Source: Thioploca sp. (lineage in GTDB: Bacteria; Pseudomonadota; Gammaproteobacteria; Beggiatoales; Beggiatoaceae). From it: a stretch of 64,000 nt of DNA. Of this stretch, positions 22,288 to 31,476 are shown in pieces. The translations under genes and the position numbers were made by a program. Each line of letters begins with the position of its first letter. Position 1 is the stretch's first letter. A model generated the notes under the pieces. That model was not told the DNA's origin, did no database searches, and saw only the letters and a list, made by a program, of their open reading frames with translations. The stretch is from assembly GCA_012032555.1 (NCBI GenBank), contig JAAUSR010000004.1, positions 1 to 64,000 of the forward strand, given 5' to 3'.

Positions 22288-23436
22288 ATGAAGAGAAAAT
22301 TCAATTCATTATTATTTAGCTTCATTTTAATGTATCCCGTTGTTATTCAAGCTAATATCGGCTTTGTGGTACCGCCAGCACCGTCTATTACCGCGCGTGC
22401 TTATATTCTGCAAGATTTTCACAGTAGTGAGACTTTGATGGCAAACAATGCTGATGAGCGACTGGAACCAGCGAGTCTGACTAAATTGATGACCGCTTAT
22501 TTAATTTTTCAAAAATTACGTGCTCATAAAATTCAATTAACCGAACCAGTTAAAATTAGTGAAACCGCTTGGCGTATGACCGGTTCACGAATGTACTTGG
22601 AAGTCGGTACCAGTGTCACTATTGAAGATCTCCTGCAAGGGATGATTATCCAATCTGGTAATGATGCGAGTATAGCATTAGCCGAATTTGTGGCCGGTTC
22701 TGAAGCCGCTTTTGTCAGTTTAATGAACCAACAAGCTCAACAATTAGGCTTAACTAACACGCATTATACTAACAGCACTGGTTTACCTCATGAACAACAT
22801 TACAGCACTGCCCAGGATCTCGCTATAATGGCTAAGCGGTTGATTCAAGATTTTCCAGAATATTATCGGCGTTGGTATTCAAAACGAGAATTTACTTATA
22901 ACAATATCACTCAACTCAATCGCAATCAGCTATTATGGCAAGATCCCACAGTCGACGGGGTTAAAACTGGTTATACGGCCAGTGCGGGTTATTGTCTCAT
23001 CTCTTCGGCGCAACGAGGTAATATGCGGTTGATTGCGGTCGTTATGGGTAGTAAAAATAGTAAGGAGCGTACTCAAGGCAGTAAAGCAATGCTTGATTAT
23101 GGATTTCGCTTTTTTGAAACTTACCCCTTGTATCAAGCCAAACAACCGCTGACCACCGAACGAGTTTGGCAGGGTAAAGTCAATCAAATTCAACTTGGTC
23201 TAATGGAAACATTATACGTTACTTTACCTAAAGGTCAGCAACAACAATTAAGTGCTAGCATTAAAGTCGATAAATACTTGAAAGCACCTATAGAAGCTGG
23301 GAAACCCTACGGTACCTTAAAAATCAATTTAGGTGATCAAGTGATTGCTAAACGTCCTCTCACGGCACTGGCCTCCGTCGAGCTTGGTCAGGTTTGGAAG
23401 AATTTAACAGATTCTTTTTTATTACTTTTTTATTAA
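22288..23436 (+). CDS. dacA: D-alanyl-D-alanine carboxypeptidase (PBP5/6 type)
   Basis: The 382-residue protein has a signal peptide (residues 1-22), then SLTK (active Ser in EPASLTKLMTAY), SGND and VKTGYT, the three penicillin-binding motifs. The C-terminal PBP5-associated beta domain and an amphipathic end (SVELGQVWKNLTDSFLLLFY) anchor it to the inner membrane. It trims terminal D-Ala from pentapeptides. It is 12 bases from dat. Confidence 0.94.
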   Translation: MKRKFNSLLFSFILMYPVVIQANIGFVVPPAPSITARAYILQDFHSSETLMANNADERLEPASLTKLMTAYLIFQKLRAHKIQLTEPVKISETAWRMTGSRMYLEVGTSVTIEDLLQGMIIQSGNDASIALAEFVAGSEAAFVSLMNQQAQQLGLTNTHYTNSTGLPHEQHYSTAQDLAIMAKRLIQDFPEYYRRWYSKREFTYNNITQLNRNQLLWQDPTVDGVKTGYTASAGYCLISSAQRGNMRLIAVVMGSKNSKERTQGSKAMLDYGFRFFETYPLYQAKQPLTTERVWQGKVNQIQLGLMETLYVTLPKGQQQQLSASIKVDKYLKAPIEAGKPYGTLKINLGDQVIAKRPLTALASVELGQVWKNLTDSFLLLFY

Positions 23437-23448
23437 ATTAATACAATT

Positions 23449-24291
23449 ATGATGGTTTATCTTAATGGCGAATTTTTACCGGTAGAGTCGGCTAAAATAT
23501 CAGTACTTGACCGCGGTTTTATTTTTGGTGACGGGGTATACGAAGTCCTGCCGGTTTATAATGGACATCTCTTTCGGTTAGTAGAACATTTACAACGCCT
23601 AGAAAACAGTTTGCAAGCAATCCGCTTAGCTAATCCTTTATCTCGTCAGCAATGGAGCGACTTATTAGAAAAGTTAGTTGCTTATAATCACGGTGGCGAT
23701 CAATCAATTTATTTGCAAGTCACTCGTGGTCCGGCTAAACGTGAACATAATTTTCCCCATTTAATCCAACCAACCATTTTTATGATGAGTGAAACCATCC
23801 AAGCTCAACCACCTTCACTTGGAGTAAAAGCCGTCACTTGCCCAGATATTCGTTGGCAACGGTGCGATATTAAAGCAACTGCTTTATTAGCTAACGTATT
23901 ACTGCGTCAACAAGCGGTTGATGTGGGCGCAGTAGAGGCTATTCTCATTCGCGATGGTTATGTTATGGAAGGTGCAGCCAGTAACGTTTTTGTCGTTATT
24001 GATGGCATTACCATGACCCCACCTAAAAGTCAGTATATTTTACCGGGTATCACCCGCGACTTAATCTTAGAAGTCATGCAAGCGAATCAACTGCCTTATC
24101 AAGAAGTCGCTATTACTGAAATACAATTACGTTCAGCAGATGAAATTTGGGTAACCAGTTCAGTTCGAGAAATTCTGCCCATCATTACCCTGGATGAGAA
24201 AACGATTGGTTTGGGAAAACCGGGACCCATTTGGTTCCAGGTTTGGCAACTCTATCAAAATTATAAACAGCAATTACGTTCTCATGTCTAA
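23449..24291 (+). CDS. dat: D-amino acid transaminase
   Basis: This is a class IV aminotransferase of 280 residues. The start MVYLNGEFLPVESAKISV and DRGFIFGDGVYEVLP are typical, the cofactor lysine lies in RCDIKATALLANV, and EGAASNVF binds the phosphate. It interconverts D-alanine and D-glutamate with their oxo-acids. Its place after dacA fits a role in D-amino-acid supply. Branched-chain aminotransferase is the main alternative, but length and motifs favour Dat. Confidence 0.9.
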   Translation: MMVYLNGEFLPVESAKISVLDRGFIFGDGVYEVLPVYNGHLFRLVEHLQRLENSLQAIRLANPLSRQQWSDLLEKLVAYNHGGDQSIYLQVTRGPAKREHNFPHLIQPTIFMMSETIQAQPPSLGVKAVTCPDIRWQRCDIKATALLANVLLRQQAVDVGAVEAILIRDGYVMEGAASNVFVVIDGITMTPPKSQYILPGITRDLILEVMQANQLPYQEVAITEIQLRSADEIWVTSSVREILPIITLDEKTIGLGKPGPIWFQVWQLYQNYKQQLRSHV

Positions 24292-24583
24292 AAATTTATC
24301 TTCTACTGAGTCGGCCATGCTAACTCAGGATACTTTATTTGAATTTCCGTGTACTTTCCCCATTAAAGTCGTGGGAAAAACCACTGAACATTTTGACTTA
24401 TTAGTCATCGAAATTATACGTCATCATTGTCAAGATTTGACTGAAAATACCCTAACAACACGTACTAGTCGTGGTGGTAAATATTCAGCGGTGACCGTAA
24501 CTATTATGGCACAGAGTCGTGCTCAATTAGACGCTTTATATCAGGAACTGAGCGCTCATAAACAGATTATGATGGTATTTTAA
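24284..24583 (+). CDS. ybeD: YbeD-like protein (UPF0250/DUF493)
   Basis: The ATG at 24284 overlaps the dat stop by 8 bases and gives 99 residues. It has the family LFEFPCTFPIKVVG start and TTRTSRGGKYSAVTV ACT-like fold motifs. The exact function is unknown. In many gammaproteobacteria it precedes lipB-lipA, which are not seen here. An upstream in-frame ATG at 24194 lies inside dat and is not used. Confidence 0.9.
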   Translation: MSKNLSSTESAMLTQDTLFEFPCTFPIKVVGKTTEHFDLLVIEIIRHHCQDLTENTLTTRTSRGGKYSAVTVTIMAQSRAQLDALYQELSAHKQIMMVF

Positions 24584-24737
24584 ATTTTTAAAACAATTCA
24601 CTTTGGAGCAACTGAATTTTTTTTGACAATTATGAATTTCTTTGTCATCTTAAATAAGATTTTTAGTGGTCTTTTAGAAAATTTTGGCTAGATTTTCTCT
24701 AGAATCAATTAAACATCCGCCTCTTTTAAGGATTATT

Positions 24738-24944
24738 ATGGGTAGTCAAGCGTCACTCATTTGGGGCTTAATATTTGGTTCAATCGGTACCGGGTACTTT
24801 CTCTACGGAAAAAAGCAAAAGAAACCAGTTCCCCTCATTTGTGGTATTGGTTTAATGGTATTTCCAATTTTAGTTTCTAATACGGTTTTACTCGTTATTA
24901 TCGGTTGTTTACTATTAGGCCTGCCTTACTTTTTAAGGTATTGA
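24738..24944 (+). CDS. Small conserved two- or three-pass membrane protein
   Basis: From the ATG at 24738 (preceded by taaggatt) the product is 68 residues: MGSQASLIWGLIFGSIGTGY, then LYGKKQKKPVPLICGIGLMV, then a hydrophobic end. It belongs to a widespread family of small proteobacterial membrane proteins sometimes named amino acid transport protein without proof. An earlier TTG at 24684 lacks support. Confidence 0.7.
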   Translation: MGSQASLIWGLIFGSIGTGYFLYGKKQKKPVPLICGIGLMVFPILVSNTVLLVIIGCLLLGLPYFLRY

Positions 24945-25288
24945 TTACTTTGTTGCTCCATTGCAACTGTTGTCACGTTGACAATGTAGCAGTTGGAGTA
25001 AGCGTTAGCAAACTCCAACAACTGAAAATAAACGATTCACTTCAGAGACTCGCAATTTAGCTGAGCTTCGTTCGCTAACAAACTTTATTAACCTAAGTAG
25101 CATTACTGTTACTTAAACCGCTTTGGCATTGCTACAAAAAAATGGATTGGCAATTTTTTACCATGACAGAAAGCAGAATCAAATAAAAATGACTATTTCT
25201 CGCTATTCTGATTAGCATTGCGAGTTTACTTTGGTTTCTTTAAAATTAGATTTTTCATTTTCAGTCCTAATCAGGAATAAGGAGGCGT
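24945..25288. repeat. Spacer with an intergenic hairpin
   Basis: There is no gene in these 344 bases upstream of surA. Bases gttggagt at 24992-24999 pair with actccaac at 25012-25019 around an agcgttagca loop, a hairpin whose loop resembles the agcgttagcg loop of the 39.8 kb repeat. A surA promoter must lie here, but I cannot place it with confidence. Confidence 0.5.
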
Positions 25289-26599
25289 ATGACCAAATTA
25301 CAAAATAGCTTAATCAGTTGGTTACTACTCAGCATTTGTTCAGTGCAAGCTCATTCTGATCGACAAGTGCTGGATTATATTGTTGCAGTTGTCAATGATG
25401 AAGTCATTGTCAAAACTGATTTACAACAGGAGTTACAAGAGGCCGAAAAAAATTTACAACAGCAGAAAATTGCCATTCCATCCCGTCAAGAACTAGAAAA
25501 ACAAGTTCTAGAACGGATGATCATGACTACCCTACAATTACAGTTAGCGGAACGTTCTGGTATTGCCGTTGAAGATAATCGTCTCAATGAAAAATTACGC
25601 AATTTGGCAGAACAAAATCAAATGGATTTATCAAGCTTTCGACGTCAATTAGAACATGAAGGTCAAAACTATGAAAAAGTGCGAGAAAAAATTCGCAGTA
25701 GTTTGATTCTAGAACGTTTACAACAACACCAAGTTGTCAGTCGAGTGAATGTTACCGATCGTGAAATTGATAATTTCCTGGCCAACCAAACTCAACAAGG
25801 CACAGCCCATCAGGAGTATCATCTCTGGCATATTTTAATCGCTACACCAGAAGCCCCTTCTCCTGAAAAAATCGAAGCAAAGCGACAACAAGCTAATACT
25901 GTGTTAGCCAAACTAAAACAAGGTGCTGATTTTCAAGCGACAGCCGTTGCTATTTCTGATAGCCGACAAGCTTTAGAAGGTGGCGATTTAGGCTGGCTTA
26001 AAGCGGGAGAGATGCCCAGTTTATTTAATGATATTGTTGAACAGATGAATATTGGTGAAATTCAAGGACCATTAAAGGATGCCAGTGGGTTTCATATCAT
26101 TAAATTGGTCGGTAATCGTGGTAGTAAACAAAATATTGTCACTCAAACTCAAGTACGACATATTTTAATTAAAACTAGTGAATTCGTATCAGAATTTGAA
26201 GCTAAAAACCGCTTAGAAACGCTGAAAGCTCGTATTGAGCAAGGTGATGATTTTACTGAGTTAGCCCGTGCTAATTCTCAAGATGGTAATTCTGCTGTTC
26301 AAGGTGGCTTAATTGGCTGGGTTAATCCTGGTGATTTAGTACCTGAATTTGAAAATGTCATGAATAATTTAGCACCTAATCAACTCAGTGAGCCGTTTAA
26401 GTCACGTTATGGATGGCATATTGTGCAAGTGTTAGCTCGTCGTCAATACGATAATACTGAACAAGCTTTGCGTACCAAAGCCGCTCACCAAATTCATCAA
26501 CGTAAAGTTGAAGAAGAATTACAAGCTTGGTTACGACAACTACGTGATGAAGCTTATGTCGAATATCGATTGGAAAATGCTGAAGAAGGATTGAGTTAA
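25289..26599 (+). CDS. surA: Periplasmic chaperone and peptidyl-prolyl isomerase SurA
   Basis: The 436-residue protein has a signal peptide (to about residue 22), the SurA N-domain (VAVVNDEVI, then helices with KQVLERMIMTTLQLQLAE) and two parvulin domains at about 178-280 (EYHLWHILIATPE) and 289-390 (QVRHILIKTSE). It escorts outer-membrane proteins. A good ribosome site (aaggagg) precedes the ATG. The lptD gene often found upstream is absent; pdxA follows by about 100 bases as usual. Confidence 0.95.
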   Translation: MTKLQNSLISWLLLSICSVQAHSDRQVLDYIVAVVNDEVIVKTDLQQELQEAEKNLQQQKIAIPSRQELEKQVLERMIMTTLQLQLAERSGIAVEDNRLNEKLRNLAEQNQMDLSSFRRQLEHEGQNYEKVREKIRSSLILERLQQHQVVSRVNVTDREIDNFLANQTQQGTAHQEYHLWHILIATPEAPSPEKIEAKRQQANTVLAKLKQGADFQATAVAISDSRQALEGGDLGWLKAGEMPSLFNDIVEQMNIGEIQGPLKDASGFHIIKLVGNRGSKQNIVTQTQVRHILIKTSEFVSEFEAKNRLETLKARIEQGDDFTELARANSQDGNSAVQGGLIGWVNPGDLVPEFENVMNNLAPNQLSEPFKSRYGWHIVQVLARRQYDNTEQALRTKAAHQIHQRKVEEELQAWLRQLRDEAYVEYRLENAEEGLS

Positions 26600-26702
26600 G
26601 TGAACCGTTATCCATTTTAATTATAAATTATTAATTACGGAGTCAGTGGTTGTTATGGCGAGTTAATAGTTTAACCTATTATTGATAACGGATAACTGAA
26701 AT

Positions 26703-27710
26703 ATGTCAAATGATTTACCACGTTTGGCCATTACACCCGGTGAACCCGCTGGAATTGGCCCGGATATTGTTTTAACCTTAGCTCAACAAACAATCCCCGC
26801 TAAACTGGTTGCATTTGCGGATCCCGAGATATTACTACAACGCGCATCTCAGTTAGGTTTAACTATTGAGTTACATACTTATTCTAGTGACAAGCCCAAC
26901 CAACTTAGCCCACATCAACCCGGTCATTTGTATGTACAACCCATTGCTGTATCGCAGCCCGTCATTAGCGGTAAACTGAATCCCGCCAACGCTTCTTATG
27001 TGCTAGAAACATTACAACAAGCTTGTCAAAGCTGTGTGAATAATCATTTTGATGCGCTAATTACTGCACCTATTCATAAAGGGGTTATTAATGAGGCCGG
27101 TATTCCTTTTAGTGGGCATACTGAATTTTTAGCTGAGAAAACGAGTACTAAAACGGTGGTTATGATGTTAGCTATACCCGGGCTACGTGTTGCCTTAGTA
27201 ACTACTCATTTACCATTATCACAAGTCAGTGCAGCAATTACTTTTTCTCGACTGGAGTCGACTATCCAAACTTTAGATAGTGAATTAAAAAGTAAATTTG
27301 GCATAGATACTCCCCATATTCTAGTATGTGGTTTAAATCCACACGCTGGTGAAGGTGGACATTTGGGAGTAGAAGAAATTGTGACGATTATTCCGGTATT
27401 AAATAAACTGCGTGGGGAAGGAGTTCAACTCGTCGGGCCGGTACCAGCAGATACCGCTTTTACACCTTCATTATTAGCCGGGATTGATGTGGTCTTAACA
27501 ATGTATCATGACCAAGGCTTACCGGTACTTAAACAGCGTGATTTTGGTAAAGCAGTGAACATGACGCTAGGATTACCTATTATCCGTACTTCCGTTGATC
27601 ATGGTACGGCTTTAGAACTCGTTGGGACAGGACAAGCATCCAGTAACAGTTTATACTGTGCTATTCAAATGACCTTGGAAATCATTATGCAAAATAGAAG
27701 CAAGAGATAA
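26703..27710 (+). CDS. pdxA: 4-hydroxythreonine-4-phosphate dehydrogenase
   Basis: The 335-residue enzyme oxidises 4-phosphohydroxy-L-threonine in pyridoxal phosphate synthesis. Visible signatures are ITPGEPAGIGPDI at the start, TAPIHKGVINEAGIPFSGHTE with a metal-binding His, LNPHAGEGG and YHDQGLPVLK. Its place after surA is the usual gammaproteobacterial order, although rsmA does not follow. Confidence 0.95.
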   Translation: MSNDLPRLAITPGEPAGIGPDIVLTLAQQTIPAKLVAFADPEILLQRASQLGLTIELHTYSSDKPNQLSPHQPGHLYVQPIAVSQPVISGKLNPANASYVLETLQQACQSCVNNHFDALITAPIHKGVINEAGIPFSGHTEFLAEKTSTKTVVMMLAIPGLRVALVTTHLPLSQVSAAITFSRLESTIQTLDSELKSKFGIDTPHILVCGLNPHAGEGGHLGVEEIVTIIPVLNKLRGEGVQLVGPVPADTAFTPSLLAGIDVVLTMYHDQGLPVLKQRDFGKAVNMTLGLPIIRTSVDHGTALELVGTGQASSNSLYCAIQMTLEIIMQNRSKR

Positions 27711-27728
27711 TAGGAAGGATCTTCCCTC

Positions 27729-28334
27729 ATGCTTAAAACACTTTTTGTCACCGTGTTCATTGGTTTTTTAGTGATTTTATTGAGTTATCTCAGTGGTTGT
27801 ACCTATCGAATGGCTTTTGGCGGGTGTGAATATCGAACTCGGAGCGGTGAATGTCCCCAAAAAGTACTCATTCACGATACTGATTTAATTAAATCCAGTT
27901 ATCAGGCAGCTGATAATCTGATAAGCAATAATAAAACGATTTTCAAACCGAAGTCTCGATTGCTTATAACAACCATTGCCGATATTGATAACTTAGAAGA
28001 CAGTACTTCTTTAGGGCGACTCATCGCTGAACAACTCGCCACTCGGTTTAATCAACGTGGTTACAGCGTAATAGAAGCCAAATTGCAAAGTGGATTATTC
28101 ATGATACCCAAAACCGGGGAATTTATCTTGTCACAACAGTTACGTCACTTGGAGCAACAATATCAAGCGAATACTGTGGTGGCGGGCACTTATGCGGTTG
28201 CTAAAGACCAGGTTTATCTTACTTTGAAGATGCTTGATTGTAAAAGTAGCGAGGTAATATCTTCTTATGCTTATACTCTGCCACTGGGTTCAAATACTTT
28301 AACTTTACTCCAAAAATCCTTTTGGTGGTGGTAA
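27729..28334 (+). CDS. FlgO-domain lipoprotein
   Basis: The 201-residue protein has a hydrophobic start and a possible lipobox (LSGC, about residue 27). The FlgO domain runs from about residue 55, with ITTIADIDNLEDSTSLGRLIAEQLATRFNQRGYSVIEA split across two motifs. FlgO proteins are outer-membrane lipoproteins linked to the flagellar H-ring in Vibrio, yet many relatives occur without flagellar genes. No other flagellar gene lies in the window. It follows pdxA by 18 bases. Confidence 0.75.
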   Translation: MLKTLFVTVFIGFLVILLSYLSGCTYRMAFGGCEYRTRSGECPQKVLIHDTDLIKSSYQAADNLISNNKTIFKPKSRLLITTIADIDNLEDSTSLGRLIAEQLATRFNQRGYSVIEAKLQSGLFMIPKTGEFILSQQLRHLEQQYQANTVVAGTYAVAKDQVYLTLKMLDCKSSEVISSYAYTLPLGSNTLTLLQKSFWWW

Positions 28335-28464
28335 GAAACCGGAGTTAGATATCATTCGTATGTCGCTTTCGGCTTAGTTATTATCAACAGATACGCGAAA
28401 GTCATACATAAAACGCTAGATGTCACAAATAGTCGTATTCATTTTCAACACTTTACTTTTTTCG

Positions 28465-28850
28465 GTAGTGTTCCTAAAGTAATGATGAATTATAATGGTG
28501 AATAAAATAGGCAATGGCTCCAAGGTGATTTTCAAGCTTTTTAGAGAAAGGGTTTTTCGACTTAAGCGAGAAATTCTCTGACGTAAAGTATTGTTAAATC
28601 TCTCAAGATGATTAGTTTGGCCGGTATTGTTCTCGACGACTCGATGGCGAGTTTGGAGTAGAATTCTCCGAGAAGCTTACCAGTTATCCGTAAAGCCAAC
28701 CGCACACTGCCGATAGACGGGTGGCCATGATTGCCATAATCTTAATGCCGCTCTTTGATCACGTTAGCCAACCGCATACCCCACTATTCTCTGATTAACC
28801 ACATCTAGAGCTAACCACACCCAACTTAGGGAAGCTTTATTATCAACCTA
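28465..28850 (-). pseudogene. Decayed IS1-family transposase
   Basis: Reading leftwards, the protein fragments WVWLALDVVNQRIVGYAVG, then LWQSWPPVYRQCAVGFTDNW, then NHLERFNNTLRQRISRLSRK match the catalytic end of IS1-family transposases (InsAB'-like DDE enzyme). Two in-frame stops follow YAVG and TDNW, and a frame change near 28540 is needed to reach KLENHLGAIAYFIHHYN. The sequence ggtagtgttcctaaagta at about 28465 looks like an IS1-type terminal repeat. The 5' part is missing and a repeat element begins where it should continue. Confidence 0.8.
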
Positions 28851-28860
28851 ACTCCACCCA

Positions 28861-28999
28861 AGTAGGGTGGGCAAAAGCGAAGCGTTGCCCACCATTTCTT
28901 CGTACCATGCCCCATTGATGGTGTGCAAAATGCCGTGTGAGTTTGGTGCCATACCCAGACCGAGGTGGCATTTTGTCTACCCACCCTACCTAGCTTAAC
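28861..28999. repeat. Dispersed palindromic intergenic repeat, copy 1
   Basis: The left hairpin has ggtgggcaa paired with ttgcccacc across aagcgaagcg, and the right edge reads ggtggcattttgtctacccaccctac. The same cores recur at 31.3-31.4 and 40.0-40.1 kb. It abuts the IS1 relic. Confidence 0.75.
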
Positions 29000-29014
29000 T
29001 CAACATGTCTAATG

Positions 29015-29236
29015 TTAACTCTGGCTATCGGACAATATTTTTAACTTTTTTTGCGCTGTAGAATGTCCTTGAATAGCTGCTTTTTTATACCATTTAATGG
29101 CTTGTGCAAGATCTTTCTTAGAAACACCAACACTGTTTTCATATGCCATTCCCAAACTACACTGGGCATCAGCATGTCCTTGTTCCACTGACTCTTGAAA
29201 ATATTTAATAGTGAAGCGTAGGGTCACTGCCATCAA
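29015..29236 (-). pseudogene. Sel1-like repeat fragment
   Basis: The 73 residues contain one clear Sel1 repeat, DAQCSLGMAYENSVGVSKKDLAQAIKWY (seen as DAQCSLGMAYENS followed by KDLAQAIKWYKKA), and the start of the next. Sel1 proteins usually have many repeats and a signal peptide; neither is here. The neighbours are repeats and transposase relics, so this is most likely the end of a larger broken gene. Confidence 0.6.
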
Positions 29237-29243
29237 CTTAAGC

Positions 29244-29411
29244 CTAAAAAGCGGTTGTTTTTAATCGTTTATGAAAATGGAGCAAAGGTCGATAAGCAGG
29301 TTTTTTACGATAAACCAGGCGATGAGGACGAGAACCGCTTGGATTAAGTAAAAACAACTGAGATAATTCATTCAATAATTGTTCGGTATCTGACTCCAAA
29401 TAAAACAACGG
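29244..29411 (-). pseudogene. Short relic resembling a transposase C-terminus
   Basis: An open stretch without a start codon reads ESDTEQLLNELSQLFLLNPS, then GSRPHRLVYRKKPAYRPLLH, ending FHKRLKTTAF. The basic RPHRLVYRKKPAYRPLL end looks like the tail of an IS transposase. The family is not certain. It lies in the same decayed zone as the IS1 relic. Confidence 0.4.
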
Positions 29412-29775
29412 TTAGGTGGGTGGAATGGCTATCGTTCCCAATCACCTCCCGGATATATTACCATAAAACGTGGAATGGAACGTTTCTCACAGCGGTTGCT
29501 GGGATGGCGTTTAGCTCAAGGCTCATTTTGAATGAGCCAAGACAGAGATGTGTGTAAAGATTAGCCCGATTTTGAGCAGTTATGTAACTACGGTACGATT
29601 GCCATGTAAAACTGTGCGAACTATTGATAAAACAATCACTTACGATATTAGCCACTTTAGATTAACCTATTGAAATATAAATTATTTTCATATTTGTGTA
29701 GATACCTTTGGTCAAAGGGTCAAGAGCTTAACTTAATGGCCGTGATCCTACGCTCGCTACACTCGCTAATATACC
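29412..29775. other. Spacer without a recognised gene
   Basis: The sequence contains only a 65-codon minus-strand frame (29458-29655) of odd composition with no recognised motif, and a few transposon-like scraps. I see nothing I can support as a gene. Confidence 0.4.
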
Positions 29776-30294
29776 TTAACGATTGCTGAATTGAGGTGAA
29801 AAAATTTCAATCAACTGGCCCCAATCGAATAAGAGACCTATACACATCAATTCGGTTGGTAGTTTCATCGTGGTATTTCTTGTCATCAGCGCTTCCACAA
29901 ATTGGGTTTGGTATTGGCTCTCTTCGAAAAGTGACAAATCACCCGAGAGGATAATCAGGCCTAAATAATCGCTCCGGGCATTGAAAAATCTAGGAAGAAG
30001 AAATTGAAATAATTGCCTATCATTGGTTTTCAAAGCCCATCCTTGATTTCCCCAGTTAGAATAATTATATTTCAGATAGTTATCTTCTTTTAATTGGTAC
30101 CATGCCTTGATCCATTTATCAATTTGAGTGATGACCGGTGCAGGGGGATCGGGCACGAGAAAGTAAAGCAATTGCCCACTTGACTCCAGCACTGGAAAAA
30201 AAGATTTAACTAGTTCAAAAATCTGCTGAGTTGCTTTGGCTTCCTCAAGGGGATTGTTATCTTCAGGCCAAATAATTTCATGATACTCATTCAT
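29776..30294 (-). CDS. Possible immunity-type protein downstream of a candidate T6SS cargo gene
   Basis: The 172-residue protein is acidic, without signal or membrane segment, and Trp/Phe-rich (KWIKAWYQL, YSNWGNQGWAL). I recognise no family. It follows the glycine-rich candidate effector gene by 17 bases on the same strand, and small acidic cytoplasmic proteins in that place are often immunity proteins. This role is inference from position. Confidence 0.55.
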   Translation of the reverse strand: MNEYHEIIWPEDNNPLEEAKATQQIFELVKSFFPVLESSGQLLYFLVPDPPAPVITQIDKWIKAWYQLKEDNYLKYNYSNWGNQGWALKTNDRQLFQFLLPRFFNARSDYLGLIILSGDLSLFEESQYQTQFVEALMTRNTTMKLPTELMCIGLLFDWGQLIEIFSPQFSNR

Positions 30295-30311
30295 GTGATT
30301 AGCCTCTGTTA

Positions 30312-31226
30312 CTAAAGGCCTGTTTTAGCACCATGCCAAAGAAGCTTTAACAGGCCTTTAGCAATGGTTCTCCAATTAGACTCATGACGAAGTATATTTT
30401 GTACTCCAACAATCCTTCCGTTCGCGTAGAGCCTCCCATTCTGAAATACAAACCGCAAAAAACTCTGGCCTTGATTATTAACCAAACTAAAAACGGTCAT
30501 GCCATTGCCTCGTAAGTTTGGATAAAGTGCCTGAATTCTTCCTATTTGGATTCCTCCTGGTTGTCCCCCAACACCCATTCTTATGAGAGACTGGCCATTA
30601 ATGTGTAACACTCTAAAAGCAGCCACCGATCCAATAACAATAGAGCTTACCAAAAAACTACCACGCCCAATAGTATCTCCGAGTCTGGGATCACCTCCAG
30701 CAAGTTCAGCAATAGTTGAACCAATCTGCGCAAATCCTTCCTCTAACAAATTAATTCCTTGACCCTGATTGATACCGGCATACTGGGTTATAGCATCTCC
30801 AATCGTATTCACTCCTAAAACTGTGAGTGTAACTCCTGCAGCGGTTGTTCCAGGTTCTGGAACAATGATACCAACAACACCTATTCCCGTTTCAACAAGT
30901 CCTACAACCAACTTTCCAGTACCCCAACCAATCCGTGATAATAACGATGCTCGGGTTTCCAGAAACTCAACCTCTAAAGCTTCTCTAAGTTGTAATGCAA
31001 GTTCTTCCGTCGAGTTCTGAGAAAACATTCCATGGGTATCAAGGGTAATCACCTTTTGATTTTTATCCACATCCCAACCAAAAATTGGATCAGCTACTTC
31101 AATTCGATATCCAAGTCCTCCCTGAGAAGGATATGCCAATATCTTCATTAGAGAAAGAGTAAGTTCTGGGGTGTAATGATCAACAAAATATTCTAAAATC
31201 CCTTCCACAAGCTGTGATTTAGTCAT
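30312..31226 (-). CDS. Candidate T6SS cargo protein with a glycine-rich hydrophobic core
   Basis: The start is the ATG at 31226, just after a strong ribosome site (aaggagg); the product is 304 residues. Residues about 100-225 are a small-residue hydrophobic stretch (VGLVETGIGVVGIIVPEPG, TLTVLGVNTIGDAITQYAG), like the membrane-insertion or glycine-zipper regions of polymorphic toxins. The last 80 residues (QNGRLYANGRIVG) could be a compact toxin domain. No enzyme motif is recognised. It lies in the same direction as tssEFG-clpV. A membrane-active or carrier role is inferred. Confidence 0.5.
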   Translation of the reverse strand: MTKSQLVEGILEYFVDHYTPELTLSLMKILAYPSQGGLGYRIEVADPIFGWDVDKNQKVITLDTHGMFSQNSTEELALQLREALEVEFLETRASLLSRIGWGTGKLVVGLVETGIGVVGIIVPEPGTTAAGVTLTVLGVNTIGDAITQYAGINQGQGINLLEEGFAQIGSTIAELAGGDPRLGDTIGRGSFLVSSIVIGSVAAFRVLHINGQSLIRMGVGGQPGGIQIGRIQALYPNLRGNGMTVFSLVNNQGQSFLRFVFQNGRLYANGRIVGVQNILRHESNWRTIAKGLLKLLWHGAKTGL

Positions 31227-31254
31227 AATTTTCCTCCTTATCAGAGATTTGGTT

Positions 31255-31476
31255 TCTCTCGCACCTCGCTGGAGTGAGGTAGTACGCATTCCTACCGAGA
31301 CGGTGGGAACGAGAAAAACTCACACGGCATTTTGCATCAACGGGGGATGTGGTATGGAAATGGTGGGCAACTCTGCGCTTTTGCCCACCCTACCTGGCTA
31401 CCAAGCTAAAGTTCACCAGCAAGCGACCAAAGGGAGAGTCCGTGTACAGCGACGGGTTACCAACCTATGTCATTAT
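31255..31476. repeat. Dispersed palindromic intergenic repeat, copy 2
   Basis: ggtgggcaactctgcgcttttgcccaccctac at about 31361-31392 forms the ggtgggcaa/ttgcccacc hairpin of copies 1 and 3. Left of it is cacacggcattttgc, matching the cggcattttgc edge of the other copies, and an imperfect cctcgctggagtgagg hairpin. Confidence 0.7.

Noticed and set aside
24194-24283. Longer start for ybeD inside dat
   Set aside because: The first 30 residues are the shifted reading of dat; the family start is at 24284.
29458-29655. Minus-strand frame of 65 codons
   Set aside because: Composition is unlike the neighbours and no motif or ribosome site supports it.
31227-31289. Longer start for the glycine-rich cargo gene
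   Set aside because: The ATG at 31226 has a strong ribosome site and the upstream residues come from repeat DNA.
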